A stretch of DNA of 64,000 bases from Echinarachnius parma (GCA_037951105.1 JBAMJV010008082.1:1-64000); one strand, 5' to 3'; positions 23,723-36,275 are shown, counted from the stretch's first letter. The notes: generated from the sequence alone by a model not told the origin. A program made the numbers and translations.

Positions 23723-24710
23723 CCCCTGGTTGGAGTCAGCCACTCATCCTTATTCCCGCGTGAAATCCCCAAAGCAATCTAGATTGTCAGGATCTGTATT
23801 ATTCATTTGCCCAGCCATTATTGCTTAACTCGCACAATGCCTAGGACACAAATCTTTACCATATATGATTTACACCTGCAGTATGCTATAGGGTGGTGGG
23901 AGCTCTGACTTGTTAATGGATACCGTATAGTGTAATTCCCAAAGAGATAATTCAAGGATAACTTTTACTGTGCGCAAAATGGGTTTAGTATTGATAGACC
24001 ACGTGCGTTAACGGAATTCCCTGGTAGATATAAGTACTCCTTACCTGCCCCCTTAAGTGCCAATACCATTACTATTTGTTTAATCTTAATTAATGAAGAC
24101 TTCATGGGCTAGAGCGAACAAAAATACACTCATAGCCTTACTTCTTTTCGAACCCTACGTAAAGATATAAATAAATGTGAGATAAATAGATTATATAAAG
24201 TGCGAGTAAAAACTATGTGTAGGGCAACTCTCTCTGCTTCTTTGGTAACATGGTTTGGTAGCATTGTATGTGCATCTAACACCAATAGAAACTAATGGTG
24301 CTTCGAAAAGCGCGATGAATTACCAAATACTTATACTTTACTTTAATTTTATGATTTGTGTTTTAACTGGCAAAATCCATAGTGAATCGTTTTTGTACTC
24401 ATACACGTATAGATAGATACAAAGATAGATAGATAGACTGACTCCCTAGTGCCGTGGTGAGCAATTAAAACCCGTCGTCCACACAGACATTAGGGAGTTT
24501 TCGATCGCTGATACGAGGACCGTTGACCTATCGTCCCAGTGAAGTACCACAATTCAGTTGACTAGGCACGTTGACTGTTGCTATTTACCTTTTCGATTTC
24601 ATACGACGACGCGCGTTCAAGTCTCGGGATAGTTATGCCATGCATTGCTCGTGCGAAGTTTGCAGAGAATAGAAGATTAGTTTTGTAAAAAAAGGGTTTT
24701 AATATCCAAT
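23723..24710. other. Non-coding stretch
   Basis: No gene is recognised. A short GATA run lies near 24420-24437. Confidence 0.55.
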
Positions 24711-25915
24711 ACAGTCAAACCTGTGTATAGTGACCACCAGATTGAAAGAAGAAAAATGGCCGCTCTTAACAGGTGACCTTTATAGACAGGTTCTATACAA
24801 TCTTATTAAGACAAACCTCTGTATAGTGACCACTCAATTGAAACAATACAATTGACACTTGATTGCAAGTGACCTTTATAGACAGGTGCCAACATACAGT
24901 CAAACCTGTGTATAATGACCACCAAAGGGATATGAATAATTGGCCGCTATAAACTGGTGTCCATTGCAGACAGTTCCAAAAAACCGTTTACAGTCAAACC
25001 TGTGTGTAAAGACCACCAAATGAAAACAAAAAAATTGGCCGCTATTATCAGGTGACCTTTATAGACAGGTTCCGAAATATTGTTTACAGTCAAACCTGCA
25101 TTGTATGACCAACAATGGAAAACAAGAAAATTGGCCACTATGATCAGGTGACCTTTAAATACATGTTCCGAAAAGTCGTTTACAGTCAAACCTGTGTAGA
25201 AAGACCACCAAAGGAAAACAAGAAAATTGGCCGCTATTATTAGGTGACCTTTGTAGACAGGTTCCGAAATATTGTTTACAGTCAAACCTGTGTATAATGA
25301 CCACCAGATTGAATGAAAACAAAATTGCCGCTCTAAACAGGTGACCTTTATAGACAGGTTCTATACAATCTTATTAAGACAAACCTCTGTATAGTGACCA
25401 CTCAATGGAAACAATACAATTGACACTAAATTGCAAGTGACCTTTATAGACAGGTGTCAACATATTGTTTACAGTCAAACCTGTGTATAACGACCACCAA
25501 AGGAAAACAAGAACATTGGCCGCAATAAACAGGTGCCCTTATAGACCTGTTCCATAAAATCGTATACAGTAAACGTTGTATGGTGACCACCCAAGTGCAA
25601 CAAGACATGTGGTCGCTATACACAGGTGACCTTTATAGACAAATTTCATAACACAGTGTACTGTCAAACCTGTGTACAGTGACCAGCCAAATGAAACATT
25701 GGAAGTGGGCGCTATAATCAGGTAACTTATTATTGACAGACTCCATAGAATTCAAATGAGATAGTAAAACCTGTGTATAGTGACCACCCAATGCAGACAA
25801 GAAGAGTGGACGCTATAAACAGGTAACCTTTATAGACAAGTTAATTTAAATCATATAGTTCAGTTAACCTGTTTACAGAGACCACAGCAGAGAAACAAGA
25901 AATATACAGCTATAT
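24711..25915 (+). repeat. Satellite-like array, about 13 units of about 95 bp
   Basis: Each unit starts near ACAGTCAAACCTGTGTATAG, continues TGACCACC, an A-rich stretch, GGCCGCTAT and AGGTGACCTTTATAGACAGG. Unit starts recur every 92-102 bp, with about 10-25% divergence. Alternate sub-types exist (TAAGACAAACCTCTG units at about 24808 and 25376), which suggests an expanded two-unit block. The minus strand stays open for 112 residues, a consequence of the repeat. The single-copy form is at 6173-6343. Confidence 0.9.
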
Positions 25916-26544
25916 ATGACGTTGTTTTTAGTAGCCAAATAGTGCTTGTCGTCACAGATCTAGACCGACGGCAAAACAGGGGTGTACACGTATTAGATAT
26001 CTGGTACGAACGACGGGCACGTAGATACGCATGCGCACTGCTTCAAAAAATGACGTCACTGTACCAGTCCACTAGTGAACGTACAAATCGAAAAGTCCGT
26101 AATGTATGACCCCCCCCCCCCCCCCCCTGATGAATATAGGTATTACGTAAGGATCGACGCCCATGTATCAGTATGTATAGCGCTATTCCCATGAGGATCA
26201 TAGCGCTTACATTATTATTATTACCCCGGGCAACGGATACACCCTGCAATCATTCATGCACATAAAGTGCACATTTCCCATTCCCTAGGGAGTATTCCAG
26301 CCAGTCGCATCGTATGACGTCGATTTCAAGCTTACATGCAGCTTATGATGGCGGTCTGCGTTTATTTGCTTTCTATATCATTTTACAAATAATTATATTT
26401 GTTTTATACTATTATTTATACATTATACAGTATACTTAAATCTCGTAATCCTATTGTGAATACCTGAAAATGTTATGTATAATTATGACTATGTATTGTT
26501 TTGAAAGTGCAGAAATAAAATGGTTAAAACAAACCAACAATGAC
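25916..26544. other. Non-coding stretch with an 18-C element
   Basis: A run of 18 C at 26110-26127 is followed by TGATGAATATAGGTATTACG and CGACGCCC, matching the right half of the G/C hairpin element at 3244-3362. No gene is seen. Confidence 0.55.
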
Positions 26545-26716
26545 CCCGAGTCTCGGGTACAATGAGGGTTGATCTAACCATGAATCCACACAGCATACTG
26601 TTTAAGCCCGAGTCTTTGTTGATCTATCCCTCCATCCACATAGCATTTTGTCTGATCTCAAGTCTCGGGTGAAATGAGCGTTGATCTAACCCTGCGTTTA
26701 CACAGCATTATGTCTT
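26545..26716 (+). repeat. Short tandem array, about 57-bp units
   Basis: GAGTCTCGGGT...GATCTAACC...CACACAGCAT recurs three times. Pieces of the same unit reappear at about 27290-27320 and 27565-27615, so the array was split by later insertions at 26718-27252 and 27326-27560. Confidence 0.6.
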
Positions 26717-26717
26717 C

Positions 26718-27252
26718 GTGGAGTTGGGATAAAGTACGATGTCTGCGATATATTTGTGTATAGCGGTCACATATTTGCCGGGGCACGTACGTTGACTTTG
26801 GGAGTTCAAGCAAATTTAAATCACACGGCTCCCGTACTTACAATCTGAGCGCTCGTACGGGACTCGTACGGACATCGCAATATACGATATCGTTGACATC
26901 TTACGACTATCGTACGATTTGAGTGGCCCCAAAATAATTCAGTCAAAAAAATCGTACGATATTCGAGAAAAAAAAAGAAAGGCTACGGTGCCCTTGCGGT
27001 GCCCGTGCGATGCTCTCTATACGACGTGTCTATACGGGCTTACGGCAAGTAGAACATCGTACGATGCATTTTTTTGTTTAACTCCGCGGTAAACAATTTT
27101 GTTGACATCGTACGGCGAGGAAACATGCAACGGCGACCGCACGATAGCCACGGCACCCTTGCGGGCGCCGCAAGATTCCCGCAAGATTTCACCTAGAAGT
27201 TGCATCGTACAGGGGCCGTATCCCAAATCGTAGCATTTGTGACCTAGACATT
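26718..27252 (+). mobile_element. TACG-rich element, copy 1
   Basis: It is packed with CGTACGAT and TACGG words and ends CATTTGTGACCTAGACATT, close to the terminal sequence of the copy at 28062. Its left TIR is not recognisable. It has no coding capacity. Confidence 0.6.
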
Positions 27253-27325
27253 AAAAATGGGTTCATGGTTGCAGTCAGCGCTGAGTTAATCCTGCGTTCA
27301 CACAGCATTATGTCTGACCATGTCT

Positions 27326-27560
27326 AAAGCCCTCCGCACACAGAGCCGACTTGACATGATCCGACTGGTTTTCAGTCGGTTCAGCTCAGTATACCTTGCC
27401 TCAGGCGGCCAGGCCTCCTGTTTTGCCGGTCAAGAGCCAGTCGGAGATCATGCAAGGCCGATTCAACATGTTGAATCGGCTACGACTGAGCGAAACCGAC
27501 ACTAGGCTGACTGGAAACCAGTCGGATCGGGTCGAGTCGGCTCTGTGGGCGGAGGGCTTT
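27326..27560. mobile_element. MITE with AAAGCCCTCCGCACACAGAG ends
   Basis: About 30-bp TIRs (AAAGCCCTCCGC...AGCCGACT), TA on both flanks, and internal CCGACTGG/CCAGTCGG inverted motifs. A second copy with similar ends and interior is at 32601-32812. Confidence 0.75.
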
Positions 27561-28061
27561 ACACTGAGTCTTGGATAACATTATTGCACTGATCTAACCT
27601 TGTCGAGTCTTGGATGCAATAATGAGCCGATCCGTTTGCCGCAACTTTTCACCACATTATTGCGCTCTTCGCAGCATTAATTAGGAGTACTTCGGAAGCA
27701 TTATCGCAAAATTAAGAAATCACTTCATCAGATAAGGAAACGGAAGAATGACTTTCCAAATACGAATTGGGATAAGCAGCCGTGAAGACAACATTTCGTC
27801 GTCTATGTATTATAAATATTCATGATTGTTTTACCACCGGACGTGCAAGGAAGTACATTCTCCCAGAAAAAAGAAAAAATCCAGCATATTTCCGGGGGAG
27901 GTGAAGAACAGCAATTATTTAAATAAGCGAATGGAATAATTGAATTCGAAAAATTTATTCTGAAATGGTGAGAAAATTGCAGCACATCTGCGAATGAACG
28001 CAGTATACATATTCATTATTGTTTCACCGCGACACGTTCGGCAAGTACATGAAGAAGCCTA
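27561..28061. other. Non-coding stretch
   Basis: Remnants of the 57-bp array lie at the start. No gene is seen. Confidence 0.5.
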
Positions 28062-28642
28062 ATGCCTAGGTCACAAAATGATCCGGGCGCCGTACGATTT
28101 TTCTCCCTTACGGCGGATTTTCTACGATTTTGGGAAATTGTGATATCGCACGATGTCTGTGATATTTTAGAGTAATGGTCACATATTTCCCGGGGCCCGT
28201 ACGATGACCTTTGTCTTAAACTAAAACATAAATCGCACGGCTCCCGTGAACACAAACTTAGTGCCCGTACGGGTGCCTTACGGTGCTCTTACGGTGACTC
28301 CACGGTACCCGTACGATTTGAGTGGCCAGATATTCAGTCTCAAAATCGTACGATATTCGAAAAATGGCTGCGATGTCCGTGTGGTGCCCGTGCGATGCCC
28401 CTGCGGTGCCCTGGCGATGCTACTACGATGTGTCTACGGGCTTACGGCAAGTATCAAATCGTACGATGCATTTTTTTATTTTAACTCCTTTGTTGACATC
28501 GTACGGCGAGGAAAAATGCAACGGCGACCGTACGATAGCCACGGCACCCGTGTGGGCGCCGCAAGATTCCCGCAAGATTTCACCTAAAAGTGGCATCGTA
28601 CGGGCGCCGTAGCCCAAATCGGAGCATTTGTGACCGTAGCAT
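28062..28642 (+). mobile_element. TACG-rich element, copy 2, both ends
   Basis: The ends ATGCCTAGGTCACAAAATG and CATTTGTGACCGTAGCAT form imperfect TIRs that continue into GGGCGCCGTACGAT. The interior is a dense series of ACGG, CGTACG and GTGCCCGTGCGATGCC words with short overlapping frames on both strands, none convincing as a gene. Confidence 0.7.
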
Positions 28643-28698
28643 AAGTATACTTCAGTTGAAAAAGTCGAGCTTACTTCAGCGAGGTGCAGAGTTTGATT

Positions 28699-29175
28699 CA
28701 GTGGCGTAGCGTGGGGGGAGAGATCCTGGGCTCCAGCCTCTTTTTTGCCATTGTTTTGCTTGCTGCTTGCTTGTTAGCCAGGGCCCAGGGGCCCGATTAC
28801 GGACCAGCGACATTTACCATTGTAATTAGCATCATTGGCTCTAACTCATCGATGTCAATATGCTAGAATAATATTAAAATCGACAGAACGTAGCAGAGCA
28901 CACGTACCGCCCTTACTCATTCAACCGTATAAAGGATAACACAAGCATATCTAATTATCTAGAGATCAGTGGAACTAGGGCTGGTCATGGGTCTTGATCG
29001 TGCTCTCGGCCACTGTAGTTGTGATTTGGGGATTTGAAAAGCTAAAATCCAAAAGCTTCCGGGGGCTCAGTTCCCTGGACCCCACCGGAAACGGCTCGCG
29101 CCTTCTGCTGGACGGTTGGAGCCCCCCCCCCCCCCCCCCCCCACTCCCTTGTAGAATTCATGGCTCCGCCAATGG
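28699..29175. mobile_element. Probable MITE with CAGTGGCGTAGC ends
   Basis: CAGTGGCGTAGC at the left and GGCTCCGCCAATG at the right are imperfect inverted repeats. It contains a 21-C tract (29122-29142). Confidence 0.45.
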
Positions 29176-29534
29176 CTAGATTAGTGAATGAAGCATGGAC
29201 ATTCAATTTTCAAAAGAGAAATCGGGATAGAAGGACAACAGGTTGCAGATCAAATTAAATACTTGTGTTATAAACATTCAGCTCTTTGAATCAGTTTATG
29301 TGGATGGGACCACTTGAATACTCCGCATGATAATCTAGGACATTTCCGCACGATGTAAGAAGGTCGATTAGATTAGAGAATGGTGTCACGGACCTTTTAT
29401 AAGAAGAAGAGATATTTGCAAATATCGTCGTTTGTGCTTTCACATTCGTATCGATAGTTCGAAGATCCCCCACACGGATGTTACGTATGTCGAGTCTATC
29501 GACCATGCCTTGTGTTTGAATGTCGGCCCGAATC
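29176..29534. other. Non-coding stretch
   Basis: No gene or repeat is recognised. Confidence 0.5.
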
Positions 29535-30150
29535 CACCGGGTGTCGTATAATTTTCTACCTACCTGCCAACGGTGGATTTTATACGATTTTTGGAAAACA
29601 TAATTGTGTGCGATGCCTGCGGCATCCTTGAGTAGCGGTATTAAGCGTGACCTGTGCGATGATCTTGTGAATATTCTCGACCCTAATCGCAGGCACCCGT
29701 GCGTAAGCCGCAAGGATGTCGCAGGAAGCAGGATCGTCCTGCAGACGTCGAACGGCTTACCTAATTGGCACTTGCGGTCCTATACCTGTATGCGATGACA
29801 GATACCCGTAGTTTTGCACACATCGTAAGGAGCTCCAACGGGACTCGTACGGACATCGCAAGATATTCTAACGATAACTTTGGAAATCTAACGAGTGCCA
29901 TACGACTCGAGAGGCCCCAAATGCAGTCACAACACGTACAATATTCGAACAAATACTACGGTGGTCGTGCAGTCCGTGCAGTGGCTCTGCGATGTTATCA
30001 ACGACGTGCCTACGGTCTTACGACCAGTACAATTCGTTTGATGCTTACACAGAATTGTAACTCCGCTCTGAAAGCTTCCGATGCGTCGTACGGCGAAGGA
30101 ACATGTCACGGCGACCGCAGGATAGCCACGAGGCCGCCGTCATCTACATC
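29535..30150 (+). mobile_element. TACG-rich element, diverged copy 3
   Basis: It follows copies 1 and 2 through GGGACTCGTACGGACATCGC and ...CGGCGACCG...GATAGCCACG, but with many substitutions and no clear ends. A 140-residue frame on each strand crosses it; neither resembles a protein family. Confidence 0.5.
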
Positions 30151-32600
30151 GGGTTCAGATAGGTGGAGTAGCTTTTTATACAGTGGAAATCCACATTGAG
30201 AATAAGATGCGTGCAATGGAAGGCGATGTATGATAGGAACAGTCGGTGAAAATTTCAGCGAAATCGGTTGAGAAATAAGAAAAATAAAAACTGTACGAAC
30301 TTCATGGAGATTGGAGAAAAGGAAATCGCAGTGATATTTAACTAACAAATCTTATATTTTGAGTTAGTGTACGAGATAAGTTGATTTAATAACTAAACAT
30401 TTTATCGTGAAGATTTAGTGTTTTTACCCCACCCACCCTCCACCTTTTTAACAAGTTGCCTCAGTGAATTCCAATATTTAATCCAAATGTATGTTAATGA
30501 ATGATGTCACAGTCGGTAAAAATGTTGATTAAAACAAATCAAATCCTCCATGAACAAGATGACGTTCAAGCATACATAACGTTTTGTTTATTTCTTGACG
30601 GTTGTTTTCTTAAAATTTCACAGATAATTCGTCTGATTATCATTATTGTATCGAATACATCTCGTTTCTACAAGAGTCGAATTCCAGTCACATCAAAAGC
30701 CCCCAATTCTCGCCCTAGACTGTCGGGCTTAGTGTGATCGTGTGAAAAGGGTCTTCGACCTTGCTTGCCATGCTTACAGGTATGTGTGTGAATGTTAACC
30801 AAACACGACAGGTGCGCCTTGGTCAACACTCCATCTTGACCGCCGTACATCCCTGTAGCAGTATACACTGTTAGAGCAAAGGACGTGTGGTTTGTCGGCA
30901 GAGTTGTTTCAAGGTGGTTTTTATTTTTGGGTGTTTTTTTTTCTCGATCAAGAAAAAATCCCGTCTCCGTCTCGGATGATTCAGACGCCTATAGTTCATG
31001 TATGAAGGTGATGGTTTTGTCTGTATATTTATTCTTATTGCTGGTATTTCTTTTACTGATTTATTGTTCCTTTGTTTGTTTTATTTATGTTTGATAGTTT
31101 TTGTTTGTGTGTTTTTTTAGTGTTTGTGAGTTTCCTGCGATTATTTAGTTAATTTCTTTAATTTGTGTTCGTTGCTTGCGCGTTTCTTTGTTTGTTCTGG
31201 AAAAAATGCAAATGAAGCGATCAATATCAATATTCGATTCATTAGGTATGTTACATTTGATGGGTTTTATGCATGCATTTATTATGTCTAAATAGGTTCA
31301 AATGTTCCGAGGCAACTTAAATGACAATTACTCTTAAACTTGTTGGTATTGTATGTATAATGTCGTACCTGCGGATTTATTAAAGATAAGCGAAAATCAT
31401 AATTTAACTGAAGACAAAATTATGTCACGTTACCCAATGTTTAATAAACGAGTTCGTGCAAAAGCCGTATTTTTAAACAGAATCTTCCTAAGAACAGAAT
31501 TATGGTTCCGAACAAGGAGCTTTAATATACATGTGTAGGTCCTTGGGTAGAGGGCCTGGCTGACTCTTCAAAGCTCGAAGCCAAATGATCAAAAATAAGA
31601 ATAAATGGGAGATAAGCTATGAAACGCTTGCGGAAATGGGTGTGTGTGCTTATGAATCTCTTGGCGGGTAACTCAACACTTGACGGTCTGGCGGCCCCAT
31701 ACCCAAATTATGTCGCCACGAACACTCAGGTTACGGAAGACACGCCGAAATATATTTGAGGGAAGAAAACATGAGATATCATTGTCCGATGGATGAAAGC
31801 TTGATACCCAGACATGCCAGAATTGGAACGCCAGAGGACGCGGGCTGCGTTCCAGGAGGGGAAAACCCCCATGAAGGTTTAGGTTTCTCGGGTCCCTAAA
31901 TGCTTCCGATGCAAAACAAAACCAAAATGTGGTTAGTTATATATTAAAGCTGGTGAATGCAGCGCATGATTTGCTTGCAATGTAAAAATTAACCTTAGGA
32001 GGAATATATTTCGAAAGAGTTGACGGACCATAATGTCGCAAAAGCCTTTTACTGTGACACACTGTTTTCGTTCCGGTATAGGGATATGTCTTTGCACAAA
32101 ATGACATCGAACGTTATGTTCCCTATGATGACAGTGGGGTCAAATTAATTCAAACATGTTGCGTCAGGGGAGAACCCCTAGACACTTTATTTACCTCATA
32201 CCATAATCCTTTCCGAGATGCGCATGATAATTGGTAAATCGATCAGGATCATATTATACTGTCACTTTACTCCAAAGTAAGCCTTAATGATCGTCATTAG
32301 TACATAGGTACTTAAAGTTGTGGTAGCGTAGTTGCAGGGAAAATTTCTGGATGACAGCAATTCATTTGAACTGAATCATTTTCTATTTTCATTGATAAAT
32401 TATTTTGAATATGATTATACTGAATAAGTAACAGCTTGATGCTCAGTAACTTTGCTTCGGAACAGTGGAACATTCTCAGAGTAGTAATATCGTAATATAT
32501 CAGAATGCCTGACACATGTATACACACACAAACCTGTGATTATGAGACAGTTCACTATATTGACGCTGGCCAACGTAAATGGATCACGAATGGAAGGACA
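30151..32600. other. Non-coding stretch
   Basis: No gene, RNA or repeat with a partner in this window is recognised. Open frames are short and low in complexity. Confidence 0.55.
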
Positions 32601-32812
32601 CTGCGCAGACAGAGCCGACTCGACCCTTCTGACCCGACCCGATGAGAAAGCCACAGTCGGTCTGATTCAGTCGCGGCCGATTCAACATGTTGAGTGGGGC
32701 CCGACTAGCTTCCGACTGGCAAAATCGTAATCGTGAGACATCGCACACAGAGCCGATCCGACTGAAAACCAGTCGGATTGGGTCGAGTCGGCTCTGTCTG
32801 CGCCGGGCTTAA
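32601..32812. mobile_element. Second copy of the AGAGCCGACT MITE
   Basis: CTGCGCAGACAGAGCCGACT at the left and AGTCGGCTCTGTCTGCGC at the right form TIRs. Internal CCGATTCAACATGTTGA matches the copy at 27326-27560. Confidence 0.7.
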
Positions 32813-32948
32813 TAGGCAAAACGCGCTCATTTTAAAAGCCAAATTAATTAGGCACGTTTTACGTGTAATATGAAAAAGAAATAACCAACAATGCTCAGTA
32901 AAATACCAACTTATACTCAGTAAAGTACCAACTTATACTCAAATATCG

Positions 32949-33288
32949 TTCAAAGGGATCTAGCAATTTGGTTGGCATGTGCAACTAATGAAGGGTTGAC
33001 ATGGTTTATAACATTTGGATGTCTGTAATAAATATATATTATACGTCCACTGAGTAATAAGTGAAAATGCCATGACCGAGTAATGAACGAAAATACTAAG
33101 TGATATTTGCTATCCCACTAATTTGTACACAGTTGAATGTCTCCCAGGGAGACTTTCAAATCCGAACACTACAGCCAGTAACGAAAGAGAAATTCGAAAA
33201 CCGAAACCTGTTTCATCTTCTATTGGTAATACGAATAGAATCGTCGATTTTTGTGTAGATTTTTACAATGTATACTATATCCCTTTAA
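32949..33288 (+). mobile_element. TTAA MITE family C, copy 2
   Basis: It starts AAAGGGATCTAG (preceded by TTC rather than TTA) and ends ATCCCTTTAA. It is colinear with 13223-13611, with internal deletions. Confidence 0.8.
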
Positions 33289-33617
33289 AGAAGTAACACG
33301 TTGTGCCATGGAAGGGGGAAACCCATGTCAATTTAATGGTTCATCTATCCGTAATACTTTCTGGTAAATCAAATGTGTGAACATCCTGCCACGTGACCAT
33401 GAATCTTATCAAAATAAATCGTGTGTTCTATCAGGCTCCTCATCGATTAACCAAGGAATATGCGTTAATGATTAACCCATTCATGACTGGTACCGAAAAT
33501 ACTTGGGCTTGGGTCTATGGGGAATGCATGTTGTAGCGAAATCAGTCCGTCCTGAACGGGTTAAACAATCGTGCATAACAGCAAACACGTTCATTGAACG
33601 TTTAATTATGATTAGGG
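33289..33617. other. Non-coding stretch
   Basis: No gene or repeat is recognised. Confidence 0.5.
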
Positions 33618-33990
33618 GCGGTGTTTCACAAAGCTAAAGTTGGACTTGAATTGTACGTTCACTGCAAAAACGAGGGTTTTAAATTAACACCACCGGATGA
33701 CCGGAATCTATATTGGTCTACACCAGGCTGGTATGGACCAACATATATACCAGTGGTGTTGATATAACACCCTCGTTTTTGCAGTGAATTGAACTCACAA
33801 GTATGGTAGGCCATATAGGCTTCGAAAAAGCATATTCAAAAGCAAAACAAATCTATTATTTGAGACTTCTTACAAAATTTCATATCAAATGCTATGGGCT
33901 TCCTTAATTTAACAAATATTACTGTTTTTTGTCAAAATAAATGCCTTTTTAAGAAGAACTGTTTCAACAATTTAAGTTAAACTTTAAATC
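33618..33990. mobile_element. Truncated GGTGTTTCACAAAG MITE
   Basis: The left end GGTGTTTCACAAAG and the interior resemble the neighbouring copy at 33996-34290, but the right TIR is lost. A hairpin element (33658-33788) is nested in it. Confidence 0.6.
33658..33788. mobile_element. 131-bp hairpin, TTCACTGCAAAAACGAGGG ends
   Basis: Inverted ends of about 20 bp enclose a stem with ACACCA...TGGTGT and CCAGGCTGGT motifs. A relative is at 60863-60994. Confidence 0.75.
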
Positions 33991-33995
33991 ATGGG

Positions 33996-34290
33996 GGTGT
34001 TTCACAAAGATCCTAAGTTGGACTTAAAAATTATGGAAAGCCATTTGCAGCCTTGGAATAAAATATATTAAAAGCAAAAATGCAAGTATTTTAGACTTTT
34101 CATACATTTTACATCAATATATCATGAAATCCCCCTGATAATACAAAAACAATCTACATTATGATTTTAATCAACATTTTATTCCTTATAAAAGAAATTT
34201 ACCAAAATTGTTTCAAAGAAACTAACGGCTTTCCATAATTTCTAAGTCCAACTTAGAGTTAAGTTGAACTTAGGATCTTTGTGAAACACC
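33996..34290. mobile_element. GGTGTTTCACAAAG MITE, complete
   Basis: 295 bp with TIRs of about 65 bp (GGTGTTTCACAAAGATCCTA through TGGAAAGCC). It is non-coding. The same family lies at 23114-23722 and, truncated, at 33618-33990. Confidence 0.85.
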
Positions 34291-34814
34291 ACCAGGAGTC
34301 TTGGGGTAGAGTTCACACCGATCTGTCCCCAGACTCCCCTTGTATATTTATGACCATTGTACGTAAGTAGTTTTAGTAGTGCAAAATAATAATACTACTG
34401 CGATTTATACATCACTGCCCAATTATATTTGATAATCATCTCTAAAGGAGCTTTAAAACGCAGCTACATCATAACACTGGTCATCAGACACACACACACG
34501 CACACACTCACACACACTTTTTTCTTTTTTTTTAAAGTGATTTTTATTCCTCCGAATTAAAACATTTACAATTGAATATACATAAACAAAAATATGTCCA
34601 ATGTGAACATCTTAAACATAGAATAGAACAAATTACAATTCTAATGAAAGAAAGTACAAATAATTACCTTACATACATAAACAATTACAAATCTTACATC
34701 ACATAATTATGAACTACAAACGAATAATGATAATTGGAGGTTTTTAAACTATGATAAAAAGAAGAAAAAATGAAGAAAAAAAAGAAGAAAAAAACAAACA
34801 CCCCCTACCCCCAC
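34291..34814 (-). repeat. CA microsatellite and LINE-3'-UTR-like A/T-rich stretch
   Basis: An imperfect (CA)n lies at about 34489-34518. From 34520 to 34800 the plus strand begins with poly-T and continues with AAATTACAAT-type and GAAGAAAAAA-type sequence like the LINE 3' region at 50760-51450. It is probably a 5'-truncated minus-strand LINE tail (inference from composition and layout). Confidence 0.35.
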
Positions 34815-35748
34815 TTCCCAAAATATATAGTAACAACATGATTATGTCCATCGGATAGGGTGTATTTTCCAATGAAAAAAGATACCAAGAACGGTCAATT
34901 TGGTCGTGTAGTTTTTGTTTTAGGGCGCTGTGAGTGACACCATGTCAGGTTCTTTGTCAATTTTTACCAAGTCAGTGAGTCAGTGCTTGATAAATCGCAC
35001 TTACCGCACGTCATAGCATCAAATAACGAGCAATACGCGCGCCGTTGTTATGTTAGTGTGCATTCAGCTGTGTGCCGATACAATGGGCATAGTTGTTTGT
35101 TTTGCTGAGCATGAGCCCACTGCACAAAAAAGGACACTATTAACACAAGATTGGATATTTGAAAATAGTATTAATTGTAATGAGCAAATGTTTGTAACAG
35201 ATGGAACAATACTAGATCTAATGTCCGCATCATGAATGCGTGGAATAACTGGTTTCGTCCAAGTACATGCCATACAGGTTTCAGCAGCTAAAAGAAATAT
35301 AAGAAAATAGTAAGTATATAATTATACTATTTCAAGTATAATGTAGGAATACAGTTTTAGGCTTAGTAACTATATTATGTCATACAAATTATCTCCCATT
35401 GGCTTACCTCTACCAAGATAGAATTGAACGTTTTATGGAACTCTATGTGACATTGTAAGCCTTAAAGGCATTATATATTTATAAGTTGTATAGAAGAGAA
35501 TAACATACAATACACATTTATATTGACATAATAATGACGTCTGCAATTTGGCCAACACATATCATTCAAAGGTTCAGTACAGAATGATTGTGTTATCAAA
35601 GTCCTGAATTTGAATCACACAATATTGAAACTTCACTGTAATTTATGCTAATGAACAAAACAAAATAATTGAAGTAAACCAAAACATTACATACAAACGA
35701 ACGCACTGCATCACAACAGCCTTTAACAAAATACATATGACACCCTGT
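34815..35748. mobile_element. Longer relative of the CAGGGTGGC MITE
   Basis: 34820-34985 follows the left arm of the MITE at 3803 (TCCATCGGATAGGGTGT, TTTAGGGCGCTGTGAGTG) and the GTTAGTGTGCATTC block near 35053 matches the complement of its centre. A CACCCTGTA end appears at about 35740. The left CAGGG end is missing. The only frame inside is about 60 residues, so it is non-autonomous or decayed. Confidence 0.45.
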
Positions 35749-36068
35749 ATCTCAGCCTGAAATATAATATGAACATGATGAATGTAGTTTGTAACACAGC
35801 ACATATAATAAAACTACATAATAACTATGGTATATAAACCCATGTCTTGAAAGACGTCCATCTATTATAGTCCATCTATACATAGTAGTATTCATATAAA
35901 AGAGATAGTTCAAACGTAATGAAACTGACCAGAAATATACAAAAATGAGCAAAGAAAATTTGGCTTTCCCGGTGAAGCCCAATATAAAGATAACATCTAG
36001 ACTCCGAACATTCGAATAAACATGATCATTGCACCCATGCTTGCAGACAAGATGTCAAAAGTAAAACA
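35749..36068. other. Non-coding stretch
   Basis: No gene or repeat is recognised. Confidence 0.5.
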
Positions 36069-36272
36069 ACAATCCCACGTGGAAATTATGATATGGCAAA
36101 ATGCAATAAAAATACATCACGAACGTGGGGGATCACATGTTTACTCATTTATTATTCTATAAAAAGAACACAATCTACTATCTACTTAATTGGAACTCTA
36201 GTGGTTCTATCATACCTTGTCATATTCATATTAACAATTGAAGCACGGGACAGGTTTCGGTTTTTCAAATTT
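36069..36272 (+). repeat. Partial duplication of LINE start plus MITE piece
   Basis: 36069-36137 duplicates the 5' part of the LINE copy that begins near 36276 (CACGTGGAAATTATGATATG). It is followed by 36143-36272, a second copy of the flank found at 36933-37142 with about 60 bp internally deleted. The order LINE piece, flank, LINE, flank shows a local duplication or a template switch during insertion. Confidence 0.65.
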
Positions 36273-36275
36273 CGA

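Noticed and set aside
24947-25285. 112-residue repetitive protein on the minus strand
   Set aside because: The frame is open only because the 95-bp array has few stops in that phase; other units break it.
24711-25915. CRISPR-like array
   Set aside because: Whole units repeat without distinct spacers, units are diverged and the genome is animal.
28246-28612. Overlapping 113- and 96-residue frames
   Set aside because: They fall in the TACG-rich element, exist on both strands and have repeat-driven composition.
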